In this document: positions 11,264-20,802 of the stretch, one piece after another
Position numbering within the stretch: position 1 is the first letter of the stretch
Layout of the letters: every line of letters starts with the position of its first letter
DNA from: Alcanivoracaceae bacterium
Lineage (GTDB): Bacteria > Pseudomonadota > Gammaproteobacteria > Pseudomonadales > Alcanivoracaceae
Direction: 5' to 3'
DNA length: 64,000 nt
Assembly: GCA_027324795.1 (NCBI GenBank)
Contig: DAHVSB010000004.1
Location: 1 to 64,000 of the forward strand
Notes under the pieces: generated by a model
Seen by the model: only the letters and a program-made list of their open reading frames with translations
The model's database searches: none
Told to the model about the DNA's origin: nothing
Program-made: the position numbers and the translations under genes

Positions 11264-12091
11264 ATGCGTCGTTACACCCTTATTTACCTTATCATCGTAG
11301 CCTTGTTCGCTAGCGGTTGCGCAAATCGGCATAAAGAAAAGCCTGAACGCACTGAGGCAGAACATTATGCCGAAGTGCAGCGCCAAATTGGAAAAAAGAA
11401 TTACCTCACTGCTATCGACGAGTTACAAGAGCTTGAGGCCCGCTTTCCTTATGGTGATTACACAGAACAAGCGCAGTTGGACTTAATCTATACACAATTT
11501 CGCGCTTTAGATTATCCAGCTGTGGTAGCCACCGCCACCCGCTTCCAACGCAACTACCCTACTCACGAGCACTTGCATTATGTGCTCTATATGAAGGGGT
11601 TAGCCAACTATCAAATGGAACGCGGCATGATGGATGGCTTGCTTGGACCCGACAAATCTTCGCGCGACCTAAGTTCCTGGAAGGATGCCTTCCGTAATTT
11701 CAACGAACTGATTACCCGCTTCCCCGATAGTGAGTTCGTACCCGACGCTAAAGCGCGCATGGTATACATTCGCAACATGCTCGCGGAACAAGAGCTGCAC
11801 GCGGCCCGCTACTACGCACGTCGCGGCGCTTATATTGCAGCCGTGAATCGAGCACAAAACGTGATTATTCATTACCAAAGAACACCAGCGGTGCCCGAAG
11901 CCTTGGCCATTATGAACAAGTCTTATCTTGCCATGGGCGAAAAAGAACTAGCTGCAAAAAGTTACCGCGTTTTAGTGAGCAATTGGCCAGACAGCGAATT
12001 TATTCGAGCGAAGAAAGAAGAAGCGCGCCTGGCTTGGTGGCCAGTGGATAAAAACACTTGGCTTAGCTGGCTCACCTTCGACTTACTTTAA
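11264..12091 (+). CDS. bamD: Outer membrane assembly lipoprotein BamD
   Basis: Lipobox LFASGCAN; TPR-like repeats; conserved rluD/bamD divergence. Confidence 0.95.
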   Translation: MRRYTLIYLIIVALFASGCANRHKEKPERTEAEHYAEVQRQIGKKNYLTAIDELQELEARFPYGDYTEQAQLDLIYTQFRALDYPAVVATATRFQRNYPTHEHLHYVLYMKGLANYQMERGMMDGLLGPDKSSRDLSSWKDAFRNFNELITRFPDSEFVPDAKARMVYIRNMLAEQELHAARYYARRGAYIAAVNRAQNVIIHYQRTPAVPEALAIMNKSYLAMGEKELAAKSYRVLVSNWPDSEFIRAKKEEARLAWWPVDKNTWLSWLTFDLL

Positions 12092-12102
12092 TAAAAACCA
12101 AC

Positions 12103-12130
12103 AAGCCCGCCAACATACTTTGGTGGGCTT
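12103..12130 (-). terminator. Terminator between convergent bamD and nadE
   Basis: Minus strand AAGCCCACCAAAGTATGTTGGCGGGCTTGTTGGTTTTTATT. Confidence 0.7.
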
Positions 12131-12135
12131 AGGCA

Positions 12136-13773
12136 CTACCAACGATAGCTGACAGGGTAGCGACGATTCACACCAAATGCTCGACCAGTGACCTTTGGGC
12201 CTAGAGCACCCTGTTGACGCTTGTATTCATTACGATCAATTAAGCTTATCACCAAGCGCACCTCCTCCTCAGGCAAACCCGCTGCAACGATAGTTGCCAT
12301 ATCCTGTTGTTGCACCACATAACGTTCCACCACCTCATCTAGCACGTCGTAGTCTGGCAAACTGTTTTCATCCAGCTGACCTGGGGCGAGCTCGGCAGTG
12401 GGCGGACGCTCAATCACTCGCCAAGGAATCACGGGCGCATCCTGCTGTGCATTGCGCCAGCGAGCCAGTCGATAGACCCAAGTTTTAGGTACATCTTTCA
12501 ACAAGCTATAGCCGCCCACCATATCACCGTATAGGGTGCTATAACCCACAGCGCATTCACTTTTATTGCTGCACGCCAGCACCACCTGCCCGTTCTTATT
12601 TGATAGCGCCATTAAAATAACGCCACGACAACGAGCTTGCAGATTTTCCTCTGTGGTACCTAAGTTTCCGTCAGCCAACTCATCTGCTAAAAGCCCCATA
12701 AACCCATTGAAAGGCGCCCGAATGGGAATTTCTTTGTAATCAACACCTAATATTTTGGCCTGTTGCGCTGCATCCTCTTTACTCATGGCCGAAGTGTAAT
12801 CAAAAGGCATCATTACAGCACAAACGTTTTCCGCCCCTAGCGCGTCGGCAGCAATAACCAATGTCAGCGCTGAATCAATACCCCCTGAGAGTCCTAAGAG
12901 AGCCCCCTTAAATCCATTTGCTGCCACATAATCCGCCAAGGCTCTAACGAGTGCACCGTAAAGTGCCGCCTCCTCCTGAGGCCAGGCAAAGATTGCGGCA
13001 GTTTGCTGCACCATTAAATCGCACACCAACTGATGGGTTTCAAACAAAGGGGCCTGATATAGTGTCTTCCCTTGCGCAGCCACAATATGGCTGCCGCCCT
13101 GAAAAATAATGCCATCCTGCCCTCCCGCCATATTGCAATGCACCACCCCAAACGGATAACGGTTGGCCACCTGCGAGCTAGCATTAACAGCCTCTTCTTC
13201 TTGCCCTAAGGAATAAGGGCCATTAGCACAATGCAGCAACCATTCCACGCCAAGTGCTTGGTACTCAGCGAGCAAAGATTCGCGAAAAATATCGCTGCCT
13301 AAGGCCAAACCAAAACGATGTCCATTAACAGTAAAGGTGGTGGCTTGGTTGCCTGCGCTAAAGTATGTTTGGCGCAGCAGCCCTTGGTCCTGTTGCAAAT
13401 CCTCAAAAGCTAATTGATGGTGCTCAGCGAGCAAGCCTTGCTGGGGGAAAATCACTCCAAGCGCATTAAAGCATTCCCCTTTCACCCAGCGCGGAAAGCC
13501 CAACACAATAGGCACAGGCAGCTCAGCAGCTAACCTAGCCAAGGCATGCTCCACTCGCTGCTCCAAGTCTTTGCGTAGCAATAAATCATAAGCAGGCATA
13601 CCCAGTAGCGCTTGTTCAGGGAATATCATTAATTCCAGTTGCGAGTTAGCTGCAGTCAAACGCAACGCTTCATCTAAAATAGTTTGCGTGTTAGCTGCCA
13701 CGTCGCCCAAACGACTTTTTGCTTGTATCACTGCTACTGAAAACTGTGCCACTGCTCTTCTCCGCCCATGCAC
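12136..13773 (-). CDS. nadE: Glutamine-dependent NAD+ synthetase
   Basis: 545 aa; N-terminal nitrilase domain and C-terminal synthase (LGLSGGIDSALTLVIAADALG). Start may be an internal GTG. Confidence 0.95.
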   Translation of the reverse strand: MHGRRRAVAQFSVAVIQAKSRLGDVAANTQTILDEALRLTAANSQLELMIFPEQALLGMPAYDLLLRKDLEQRVEHALARLAAELPVPIVLGFPRWVKGECFNALGVIFPQQGLLAEHHQLAFEDLQQDQGLLRQTYFSAGNQATTFTVNGHRFGLALGSDIFRESLLAEYQALGVEWLLHCANGPYSLGQEEEAVNASSQVANRYPFGVVHCNMAGGQDGIIFQGGSHIVAAQGKTLYQAPLFETHQLVCDLMVQQTAAIFAWPQEEAALYGALVRALADYVAANGFKGALLGLSGGIDSALTLVIAADALGAENVCAVMMPFDYTSAMSKEDAAQQAKILGVDYKEIPIRAPFNGFMGLLADELADGNLGTTEENLQARCRGVILMALSNKNGQVVLACSNKSECAVGYSTLYGDMVGGYSLLKDVPKTWVYRLARWRNAQQDAPVIPWRVIERPPTAELAPGQLDENSLPDYDVLDEVVERYVVQQQDMATIVAAGLPEEEVRLVISLIDRNEYKRQQGALGPKVTGRAFGVNRRYPVSYRW

Positions 13774-13872
13774 TAATAAGATTGAAACAGAAGTTTAACA
13801 CCTGCTGCCCACCTATAGGCAAAGGAATCCCGTATACGCCATAATGGTAAAAATTTTAATGAGGGAAGCGCC

Positions 13873-14094
13873 ATGGGTTTAATCCGCCTACTGATTTTTG
13901 TAGCCATTATCTATTTTATCTATCGTTTGGTCAGAAATGCGGCATCAAAGCCTGCTGCAACCACCACGCCAATTGCCATGGTAAAGTGCCAGCAGTGCAA
14001 GGTGCTTTTCCCGCAGCAGGAAGCCATTACTAAAAACCAACTGCACTTTTGCAGTGCAGCACACCTTAATCTGTGGTTAGAGAACAATGGCTAA
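13873..14094 (+). CDS. Small PP0621-family protein with TM helix and Cys motif
   Basis: 73 aa; one TM helix followed by MVKCQQCKVLFPQQEAITKNQLHFCSAAHLNLW. Confidence 0.8.
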   Translation: MGLIRLLIFVAIIYFIYRLVRNAASKPAATTTPIAMVKCQQCKVLFPQQEAITKNQLHFCSAAHLNLWLENNG

Positions 14095-15631
14095 GCATCA
14101 CCCTCTAAACGCTGTATCTCCTGCAACGGTCTACACACTATATAGGACTACCCTTGCGCTATTTTTATTAGCTTTGTTTTTTTTCACCGACAGCTCTGGG
14201 CTTGGCGAGAGCAATCCAAAGCTGTTTATTTATGCCTTAAGTACCCACTTAATAATACTTATCCCTGCTCTCTGGCTGCCTTCACCATTAAAGTCCTCGG
14301 ACCCGCTGAAGCAAACCATGACCTTTATTGTCGACTTGCTAGTATTGGTGTTGGTAATACATAGCAGTGGCAGCATTTCTAGTAGCTTAACCGCACTAGT
14401 ATTTGTCACTGTAGCCACGGCGAGCATGCTTTTACTTACTCGGTATGCTCTTCTTATCGCTGCTTTAGCTGCATTAGCGCTTATGTTTGAACAGTTCTAC
14501 TACGGGCTCAGCGATGGCAACGTTGGTCCTGCTATACCCACCGCTGCCGGCCTACTCGGCATTGGTTTATTTGGGGTAGCGCTTGCCATGCGCAACCTTG
14601 CCACACGACTAGAACGAAGTGAGGTGCTAACGCACAAACAAGATATCGCCATTCGCCGTCTCGAAGAGCTCAACAAACAAGTTGTGGCAAGAATGCTCAC
14701 CGGCATTGTGGTATTTGATGACTGTTTCAACATTCAGCTCGCCAACAGTGCTGCCACAGATTTCACTCAAGCATCATTATCCATGGGTAGCACTGTCCCC
14801 ACGGCAATTAGGCAAGCTTTTGATGAGTGGCGTTCCAATACGAGCCGTCACCCTAGTCCCATTCCTGCCACTGCTTCGCGACCCGAGCTAGAAATCCGTT
14901 TCGCTGCTCTCGATCCTATTACTACGGTAGCTTTCATAGAAAACCGCTCCCACCTTTTGCAACAAGCACAAGCTCTTAAACTTGCATCCTTGGGCCAACT
15001 CACTGCCACCATTGCTCACGAAATTCGTAATCCATTAAGCGCAATTAGCCACGCCGCTCAACTCTTAGAAGAAGGTGAAATAAGCCCGCAGGACAAACCC
15101 ATGATTAATATTATCCATCGCCACGTGGAGCGCCTAAACCGAATCGTCAGCGATATTATGTCCGTATCGCGGGGCCACGCACCTCAACCGCAAAAAATTA
15201 ATTTCCCTCACTTTCTTGAGCAACTAATGCAGCGCTGGCAAGAACAAGGGCTCGATACCCAGCGTATTAAGCTAGAAATTGCAGATGCAAACTTTGTTGT
15301 GATTTTTGATAACCACCATTTAGGCCAGGTCATGGAGAACTTGGTAACCAACGCACTGAAATATAGTGATACCACTGTTACTATTACCGCTAGCTATAGA
15401 GCAAACGGTATACCTCAAGTGTCGATCAGCGATAAGGGAAGCGGGGTTCCAGCAGATCATCAGCATCGTCTATTTGAGCCATTTTTCACCTTGGCTAAAG
15501 ACGGGACGGGGTTAGGCCTGTTTCTTTCACGCGAGCACTGCCAAGGGAACCAAGCGCAATTAACCTACCAGGACAACCAGCCTGGCGCTTGCTTTGTGAT
15601 AACCTTTGTTCACCCCAATAAAAACCTGTGA
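14087..15631 (+). CDS. pilS: Two-component sensor histidine kinase PilS
   Basis: 514 aa; multi-TM N-terminus, PAS-like region, HisKA (TIAHEIRNPLSAISHAAQLL) and HATPase; adjacent to pilR. Confidence 0.92.
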   Translation: MAKHHPLNAVSPATVYTLYRTTLALFLLALFFFTDSSGLGESNPKLFIYALSTHLIILIPALWLPSPLKSSDPLKQTMTFIVDLLVLVLVIHSSGSISSSLTALVFVTVATASMLLLTRYALLIAALAALALMFEQFYYGLSDGNVGPAIPTAAGLLGIGLFGVALAMRNLATRLERSEVLTHKQDIAIRRLEELNKQVVARMLTGIVVFDDCFNIQLANSAATDFTQASLSMGSTVPTAIRQAFDEWRSNTSRHPSPIPATASRPELEIRFAALDPITTVAFIENRSHLLQQAQALKLASLGQLTATIAHEIRNPLSAISHAAQLLEEGEISPQDKPMINIIHRHVERLNRIVSDIMSVSRGHAPQPQKINFPHFLEQLMQRWQEQGLDTQRIKLEIADANFVVIFDNHHLGQVMENLVTNALKYSDTTVTITASYRANGIPQVSISDKGSGVPADHQHRLFEPFFTLAKDGTGLGLFLSREHCQGNQAQLTYQDNQPGACFVITFVHPNKNL

Positions 15632-15635
15632 GCTT

Positions 15636-17030
15636 ATGATTACAAACGCTAATAAAACTGTACTCGTTGTTGATGATGAAGAAGACTTGCGCCACCTAAT
15701 CAGCGTTACGCTAACTCGCATGGGTTTAGTCCCAGTGGCTGTGGGCTCTGTTAAAGGCGCTAAACAAGCCCTTGCAGAACAACCTTTTCATCTATGCCTC
15801 ACAGATATGAACCTCCCCGATGGCAACGGCATCGAGCTTGTGCAACATATTAAGCGCCACCATAACGCCATTCCTGTGGCTATGATTACCGCCTATGGGA
15901 ACATGGAAACAGCCACCCTAGCTATGAAAGAAGGCGCTTACGATTTTATAGCTAAGCCTGTTTCGCTACCTCGCCTGCGCCATCTGGTGGAAGACGGGCT
16001 GAATATAAATCAAGTCGCTAGCCTCACCAATATGAGACAGCTCATCGGCTCTTCAGCAAAAATTGAGGAGTTACGTCAGAACATTAATCGATTTGCACGC
16101 AGCCAAGCTCCCATTTACATCGATGGCGAGCAAGGCACTGGCAAACAGCGAATTGCACACTTGATTCACCAAGCAAGCCCGCGACGTGACAAGCCGTTTA
16201 TACACTTTAGCTGCGCGGGCTTTAGTGACGAGCAATTAGAAGCAGCCCTTTTTGGTCAAGTACAGAACACCCAGGGCGAACGTGTGGAAGATAAAGGTGC
16301 CATTTTATCAGCAGATGGTGGCACCCTTTATCTCGAAGACCTCAACGAGATTCCTCTACACCTACAACTGCAACTCCTGCGCGCACTTGAAGAAAAAAGT
16401 CTTCGTCCCAGAGGTTACAACCAAGACATTCCTTTTAATGTTCGAATCATTAGCAGTAGCCATCAACCTTTAGCGCAAGCATTACTAGAAAGGCGATTCA
16501 GACAGGACTTATATTATCGCTTAAATGTGATTGAGCTGACGTTACCGCCACTGCGTAACAGGCCAGAAGATATTTCCTTACTCGCTGAATATTACCTCGA
16601 GCAATTAGCCAACTATTACCAGAATGAACCCAAGCAGCTCAATCAAAAAGCTGAAGAAGCGCTAAAAATGTATAGCTTCCCCGGCAATTTGCAGGAGCTT
16701 GAAAATATCCTCGAAAGAGCAACAACCCTCGCTGACGGTCCCCATATAGATCCTCGGCATCTTAAGCTGCCCGAATCCAAGCCAGCTGCCCAGGCACCCG
16801 CAGAAGAAACGCAGCAGGAGCGTGAACAAGCTATAGTGCAAGCAGAACGCCCAGCAGAACAATCCTTGGAAGATTATTTGCAAGATATTGAACGCCGCGA
16901 AATCCTAGCTGCGTTAGATAGCACCTTGTGGAATCGCACCGCTGCTGCAAAACGCTTAGGCATGTCATTCCGCTCTTTGCGCTACCGGCTGAAAAAACTA
17001 GGCATCGACCAAAGCAGCGACGATGCTTAG
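15636..17030 (+). CDS. pilR: Sigma54-dependent response regulator PilR
   Basis: Receiver (VLVVDDEEDLRHL..DMNLPDGNG), AAA+ sigma54-interaction domain and Fis HTH (RTAAAKRLGMSFRSLRYRLKKLGI). The central domain is degenerate at canonical ATPase motifs; see findings. Confidence 0.92.
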   Translation: MITNANKTVLVVDDEEDLRHLISVTLTRMGLVPVAVGSVKGAKQALAEQPFHLCLTDMNLPDGNGIELVQHIKRHHNAIPVAMITAYGNMETATLAMKEGAYDFIAKPVSLPRLRHLVEDGLNINQVASLTNMRQLIGSSAKIEELRQNINRFARSQAPIYIDGEQGTGKQRIAHLIHQASPRRDKPFIHFSCAGFSDEQLEAALFGQVQNTQGERVEDKGAILSADGGTLYLEDLNEIPLHLQLQLLRALEEKSLRPRGYNQDIPFNVRIISSSHQPLAQALLERRFRQDLYYRLNVIELTLPPLRNRPEDISLLAEYYLEQLANYYQNEPKQLNQKAEEALKMYSFPGNLQELENILERATTLADGPHIDPRHLKLPESKPAAQAPAEETQQEREQAIVQAERPAEQSLEDYLQDIERREILAALDSTLWNRTAAAKRLGMSFRSLRYRLKKLGIDQSSDDA

Positions 17031-17131
17031 CTACTCACGAAGCCTTTCAACATTGGCGCACAATAGAATGCACAATTAGCTTCTTGGTCTCTCCCTTTCT
17101 TGTTTTTATGCTGTAGAAAAGGAGGGATATC

Positions 17132-17620
17132 ATGAGACACCAAGGAACCACCTTATTAGAGCTGCTATTTGTGCTCGCTATTTTAGCTGTAATGTTATTA
17201 ATAGCAGCCCCCAATTACCAACGCTTGTTGATTCAACAGCAACTTTCGAGCTCTGCTCAACAAATGCTTGCTTCACTCAATTACGCCCGCCATCTTGCTG
17301 TTACACAAGGGGGCGCTTATGTGTGCGACGGTGAACAAGGCTGTGACGACTTCCAAAGACCCAATGCCATCGAAATATTTGTTAGCGCTCCAGATGGCAG
17401 CTTGAGTAGCCATCAGTGGCAGCCGTTTCATCCCGAAATTAGCGTGCAATGGCGCCGCTTCCGCGGCAATCATCTTTATTTTAACTCTCAAGGACGTAGT
17501 GTATTTTCTAATGGTCATTTTTTGTTATGCCATGCTCGCCATTATGGCACTGCCTATAAGGTTGTCCTCAACTGGAGCGGCCGTGCTCGCATCGAGAGAA
17601 CCGACGCAGATAATTGCTAA
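17132..17620 (+). CDS. fimT: Type IV pilus minor pilin, FimT/GspH family
   Basis: 162 aa; MRHQGTTLLELLFVLAILAVMLLIAAPNYQRLL prepilin N-terminus. Confidence 0.85.
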   Translation: MRHQGTTLLELLFVLAILAVMLLIAAPNYQRLLIQQQLSSSAQQMLASLNYARHLAVTQGGAYVCDGEQGCDDFQRPNAIEIFVSAPDGSLSSHQWQPFHPEISVQWRRFRGNHLYFNSQGRSVFSNGHFLLCHARHYGTAYKVVLNWSGRARIERTDADNC

Positions 17621-18034
17621 TTAGTTCCAGCTGCCCCTTGGCAAAGGCACGCAAGGTGAATCCTGAGCTGGTGTAAAGCAGCTATAACCACGGGAATCCA
17701 ACCCCAATCCTCCGGTGCCAACCATACTCCCCTGCGGTTCTGCCTGTACTAACCAAATCGCCAAGCCAACTTGCCCCTCCTCAGTGCGACGCGCATAGAA
17801 GCGATAGTGATCCGTATGATACGCGGTCGTTAAACTAGGGTCGTTCAACTGCTCCACCTGATGCAGCAAAGCCAATAATTGGATTTTTGTTTCTGCTTGG
17901 CGAGCACGAATCCAATAGCCTCGATATTGCCCCCAAGCCATGGCGGCTACGATAGCCAGCACTGTTAAAGCCACACACAACTCAATTAAGGTAAAACCCC
18001 GCTCCACCACAACTCTCCCTCCTCGTGACGCCAA
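17621..18034 (-). CDS. pilE: Type IV pilus minor pilin PilE-like
   Basis: 137 aa; RGFTLIELCVALTVLAIVAAMAWGQYRGYWIRARQAE. Confidence 0.85.
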   Translation of the reverse strand: MASRGGRVVVERGFTLIELCVALTVLAIVAAMAWGQYRGYWIRARQAETKIQLLALLHQVEQLNDPSLTTAYHTDHYRFYARRTEEGQVGLAIWLVQAEPQGSMVGTGGLGLDSRGYSCFTPAQDSPCVPLPRGSWN

Positions 18035-18516
18035 GCACCATTAACAGGATGCCGAAACCGATACCAACGTTGACCCTGAGGCTGCCACTCACCCTCTAAT
18101 TGCTGAAGGTGCACGTCCCAAGCCCACAAATGCTCGCTCTGCAAGTTAAGGTAGGGTTGCACCACTAGGGTGAGTCGGCTTTTGTGCGCCGCATCGTGTT
18201 GCCACAACCACCATAAGCGTTCCTCTTCCACCCCTTGCTGCTCACAAACTCCCCCTGCTGCAAAAAACCAATAGCGGGTGCAAAGCGCATCAAGATCAGC
18301 AGCGCCTGGGGGCCAAAAAAGCAACCACTGTTGCCAATCTGCTTGCTGGGTTTTTAACAATTGAATTCCCCGTCGCTCCCTCTCGCTACTCGTAACGGCG
18401 AACTGCTCCGCGCGAACGAGCTGCTGTTGCGCCTTGAGACCAACAGTTGAAAGCCCCGCTAACAACAGAAGTACCACCAAAACCAGTAACAGAATTGCGC
18501 CAGCCTGCTTAGCCAT
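17986..18516 (-). CDS. PilX-like pilus assembly protein
   Basis: MAKQAGAILLLVLVVLLLLAGLSTVGLKAQQQLVRAEQ; position between pilW and pilE. Confidence 0.65.
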   Translation of the reverse strand: MAKQAGAILLLVLVVLLLLAGLSTVGLKAQQQLVRAEQFAVTSSERERRGIQLLKTQQADWQQWLLFWPPGAADLDALCTRYWFFAAGGVCEQQGVEEERLWWLWQHDAAHKSRLTLVVQPYLNLQSEHLWAWDVHLQQLEGEWQPQGQRWYRFRHPVNGAWRHEEGELWWSGVLP

Positions 18517-19204
18517 TGAACAACTCCTGGAGCACAAAAAAACGCCCATGAACAGCATTTTTATCTAAACTTTTCTCCACCCCCCAAAGGTCGGTATACC
18601 TTAGTTCCCCTTGCGCTTGAGTTGTCACCTGCGGGTGGCGCAGCACCACTAGCACTTCTAATGCGTGCGCACTTGCCTCCGCTAAAAAAGCTTCAGGAGC
18701 AAGGTATGCAAATCGCCCCTCGGGCAGCTCAGCAAGCACCCGTGCCTGGAACAACTCCACCCCACTCACTAACTCAGTCTCTTCCCAAGTTCCCCTAGCC
18801 AAGGAACGGCAATACAGCGCATTAACACCATCACCATTAGCGCGCACATAGTACTGATTCACTATTATTTCCGGTGCCGCTAAGTTTCTACCTAAGCAGT
18901 CTGTTAAATCTTGGCTATAAAAGCTCACAACGCTGTGCTCAAGATCAGCATTACGATGTGTCTCTGCTTGCGGCAAAAACGGCGGAATCAATGCCTCTAG
19001 GTGCGCGCCCGCATAGGCTGCCTCATCACGTAATAGGCGCACTAAAAGATGTCCTTCTTCCTGTATTTGCTGCATGGCTAAGTGCTCGCGCCAAGCTCGC
19101 TGCTGTTGCCACAACAACACCAACGCTATCAAGGTAATAACACTGGCAAGCAATAGAGCCACCATCAGCTCCACCAAGCTTACTCCCTGCTGTCGCGCTA
19201 ACAT
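18509..19204 (-). CDS. pilW: PilW-like minor pilin
   Basis: 231 aa; QQGVSLVELMVALLLASVITLIALVLLWQQQRAWREHLAMQQIQEEGHLLVRLLRDEAAYAG. Confidence 0.85.
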   Translation of the reverse strand: MLARQQGVSLVELMVALLLASVITLIALVLLWQQQRAWREHLAMQQIQEEGHLLVRLLRDEAAYAGAHLEALIPPFLPQAETHRNADLEHSVVSFYSQDLTDCLGRNLAAPEIIVNQYYVRANGDGVNALYCRSLARGTWEETELVSGVELFQARVLAELPEGRFAYLAPEAFLAEASAHALEVLVVLRHPQVTTQAQGELRYTDLWGVEKSLDKNAVHGRFFVLQELFNG

Positions 19205-19206
19205 GC

Positions 19207-19665
19207 TCAGCTCCTGTTTAATTCACGCATTAAGCAAGTTGGCTCACCCAGTTCGCATCGCCGCGCTGCATTTTCCGTATTCGCCATCGCTAAACACAAA
19301 TGAGAACCGCAGCTTTTTATCATCACCACCACTTGACCAAGCTCTTGATGCATAACGTCGCAGAGATTTTGTCGTTGCCATACCTGCAACGACTGCAATT
19401 CGCAGCTCTGTTGCGAGCAATCTGTAGGGGGCTGTGTTTCTGAGCACCACAATGAGGGTGCTTGAGGGAGGGTTTGCGCGGTTGACTCTTCTACAGTGGA
19501 AAGGATATCTAGCCACTGACTTGCCTGCCAACGCCACAAAAGTTGTTGCTGGATAAAGCTGGTTTCTCGTTGTACTACAGCGAGACTAACCCCGCTAATC
19601 ATAATCAACGCTAACGCCACTAATACTTCAACGAAGCTGCTGCCTTTGCTTGCTATATGCATCAC
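19207..19665 (-). CDS. pilV: PilV-like minor pilin
   Basis: 152 aa; SKGSSFVEVLVALALIMISGVSLAVVQRE. Confidence 0.82.
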   Translation of the reverse strand: MMHIASKGSSFVEVLVALALIMISGVSLAVVQRETSFIQQQLLWRWQASQWLDILSTVEESTAQTLPQAPSLWCSETQPPTDCSQQSCELQSLQVWQRQNLCDVMHQELGQVVVMIKSCGSHLCLAMANTENAARRCELGEPTCLMRELNRS

Positions 19666-19796
19666 TCGCCCTCCAATTGTTTGCTATTCAACATACAATC
19701 TGGAGGGCAATTAAATAGGCGCTAGTTTAACACCGAGGGTCAGCGGCTAAAGGCAAGCCGCCACATAGGGCTATTATAATCCACGGCTGACGATAA

Positions 19797-19830
19797 TTAG
19801 CGCCTAGCACTACAAGTATTTAGGCGCTAA
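19797..19830 (-). repeat. 10-bp-arm inverted repeat downstream of ispH
   Basis: TTAGCGCCTA-N14-TAGGCGCTAA; another TAGGCGCTA copy at about 19715. Confidence 0.7.
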
Positions 19831-19836
19831 CCGACA

Positions 19837-20787
19837 TTAATTCGTGGTTAAACGTAGTTCTCGAGGCAAAGTGAAACGAATATTTTCTTCGCGGCCTTGT
19901 AGCTCTTCTGTGGTAGTGCCGCCAAGCTCACGCAAGCGCTCTACCACGCGACGAACTAAAATCTCAGGGGCGCTGGCACCGGCCGTTACACCCACGGCAG
20001 AGACTTTTTTTAGCCATTCTGGTTGAATTTCCTCTGGTCCATCAATTAAGTAAGAGGGCGTGCCGCAGCGCTCGGCAAGTTCACGTAAGCGATTAGAGTT
20101 GGAGCTGTTAGGGCTACCCACCACCAACACTAGCTGACACTCTAATGCTAATTGACGCACCGCATCTTGGCGGTTAGTTGTGGCATAACAAATGTCTTCT
20201 TTTCGCGGGCCATGGATGTGAGGGAATTTTTGGCGCAGCGCTTCAATGACCTTCGCCGTATCATCCACAGACAACGTGGTTTGAGTCACATAGGTGAGGC
20301 GCTCAGGGTTTTTCACCTCAAGCTTGGCCACATCATCCTCGTCTTCCACCAGATAAATAGTGCCGCCTTGGCTAGTATCGTACTGACCCATGGTGCCTTC
20401 TACTTCCGGGTGTCCAGCATGACCAATCAACACGCTTTCCCGTCCATCGCGGCTATAACGAATAACTTCCATATGCACCTTGGTGACTAAGGGGCAAGTG
20501 GCGTCAAACACCTTCAGCTCACGACGGCTTGCCTCCTCTTGCACTGCTTTAGAGACCCCGTGAGCCGAGAAAATCACTATGGAATCATCTGGCACTTCGT
20601 CAAGTTCTTGCACAAACACAGCGCCACGATTGCGCAGGTCATCCACAACAAATTTGTTATGCACAACTTCATGACGCACATAAACAGGTGCCTCAAATAC
20701 CTCAAGGGCCCGATTCACAATATCAATGGCTCTATCCACACCAGCGCAAAAGCCTCTTGGGTTCGCCAAACGGATTTCCATAGTCAC
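19837..20787 (-). CDS. ispH: 4-hydroxy-3-methylbut-2-enyl diphosphate reductase
   Basis: 316 aa; [23 protein letters not shown]. Confidence 0.98.
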   Translation of the reverse strand: MTMEIRLANPRGFCAGVDRAIDIVNRALEVFEAPVYVRHEVVHNKFVVDDLRNRGAVFVQELDEVPDDSIVIFSAHGVSKAVQEEASRRELKVFDATCPLVTKVHMEVIRYSRDGRESVLIGHAGHPEVEGTMGQYDTSQGGTIYLVEDEDDVAKLEVKNPERLTYVTQTTLSVDDTAKVIEALRQKFPHIHGPRKEDICYATTNRQDAVRQLALECQLVLVVGSPNSSNSNRLRELAERCGTPSYLIDGPEEIQPEWLKKVSAVGVTAGASAPEILVRRVVERLRELGGTTTEELQGREENIRFTLPRELRLTTN

Positions 20788-20802
20788 ACCTGTTCTAGTG
20801 AA

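Noticed and set aside
19680-19800. Possible sigma54 (-24/-12) promoter for pilV (GTGGCGGCTTGCC)
   Set aside because: GG-GC spacing is too short for the sigma54 consensus; a TATAAT-like box nearby is equally plausible.
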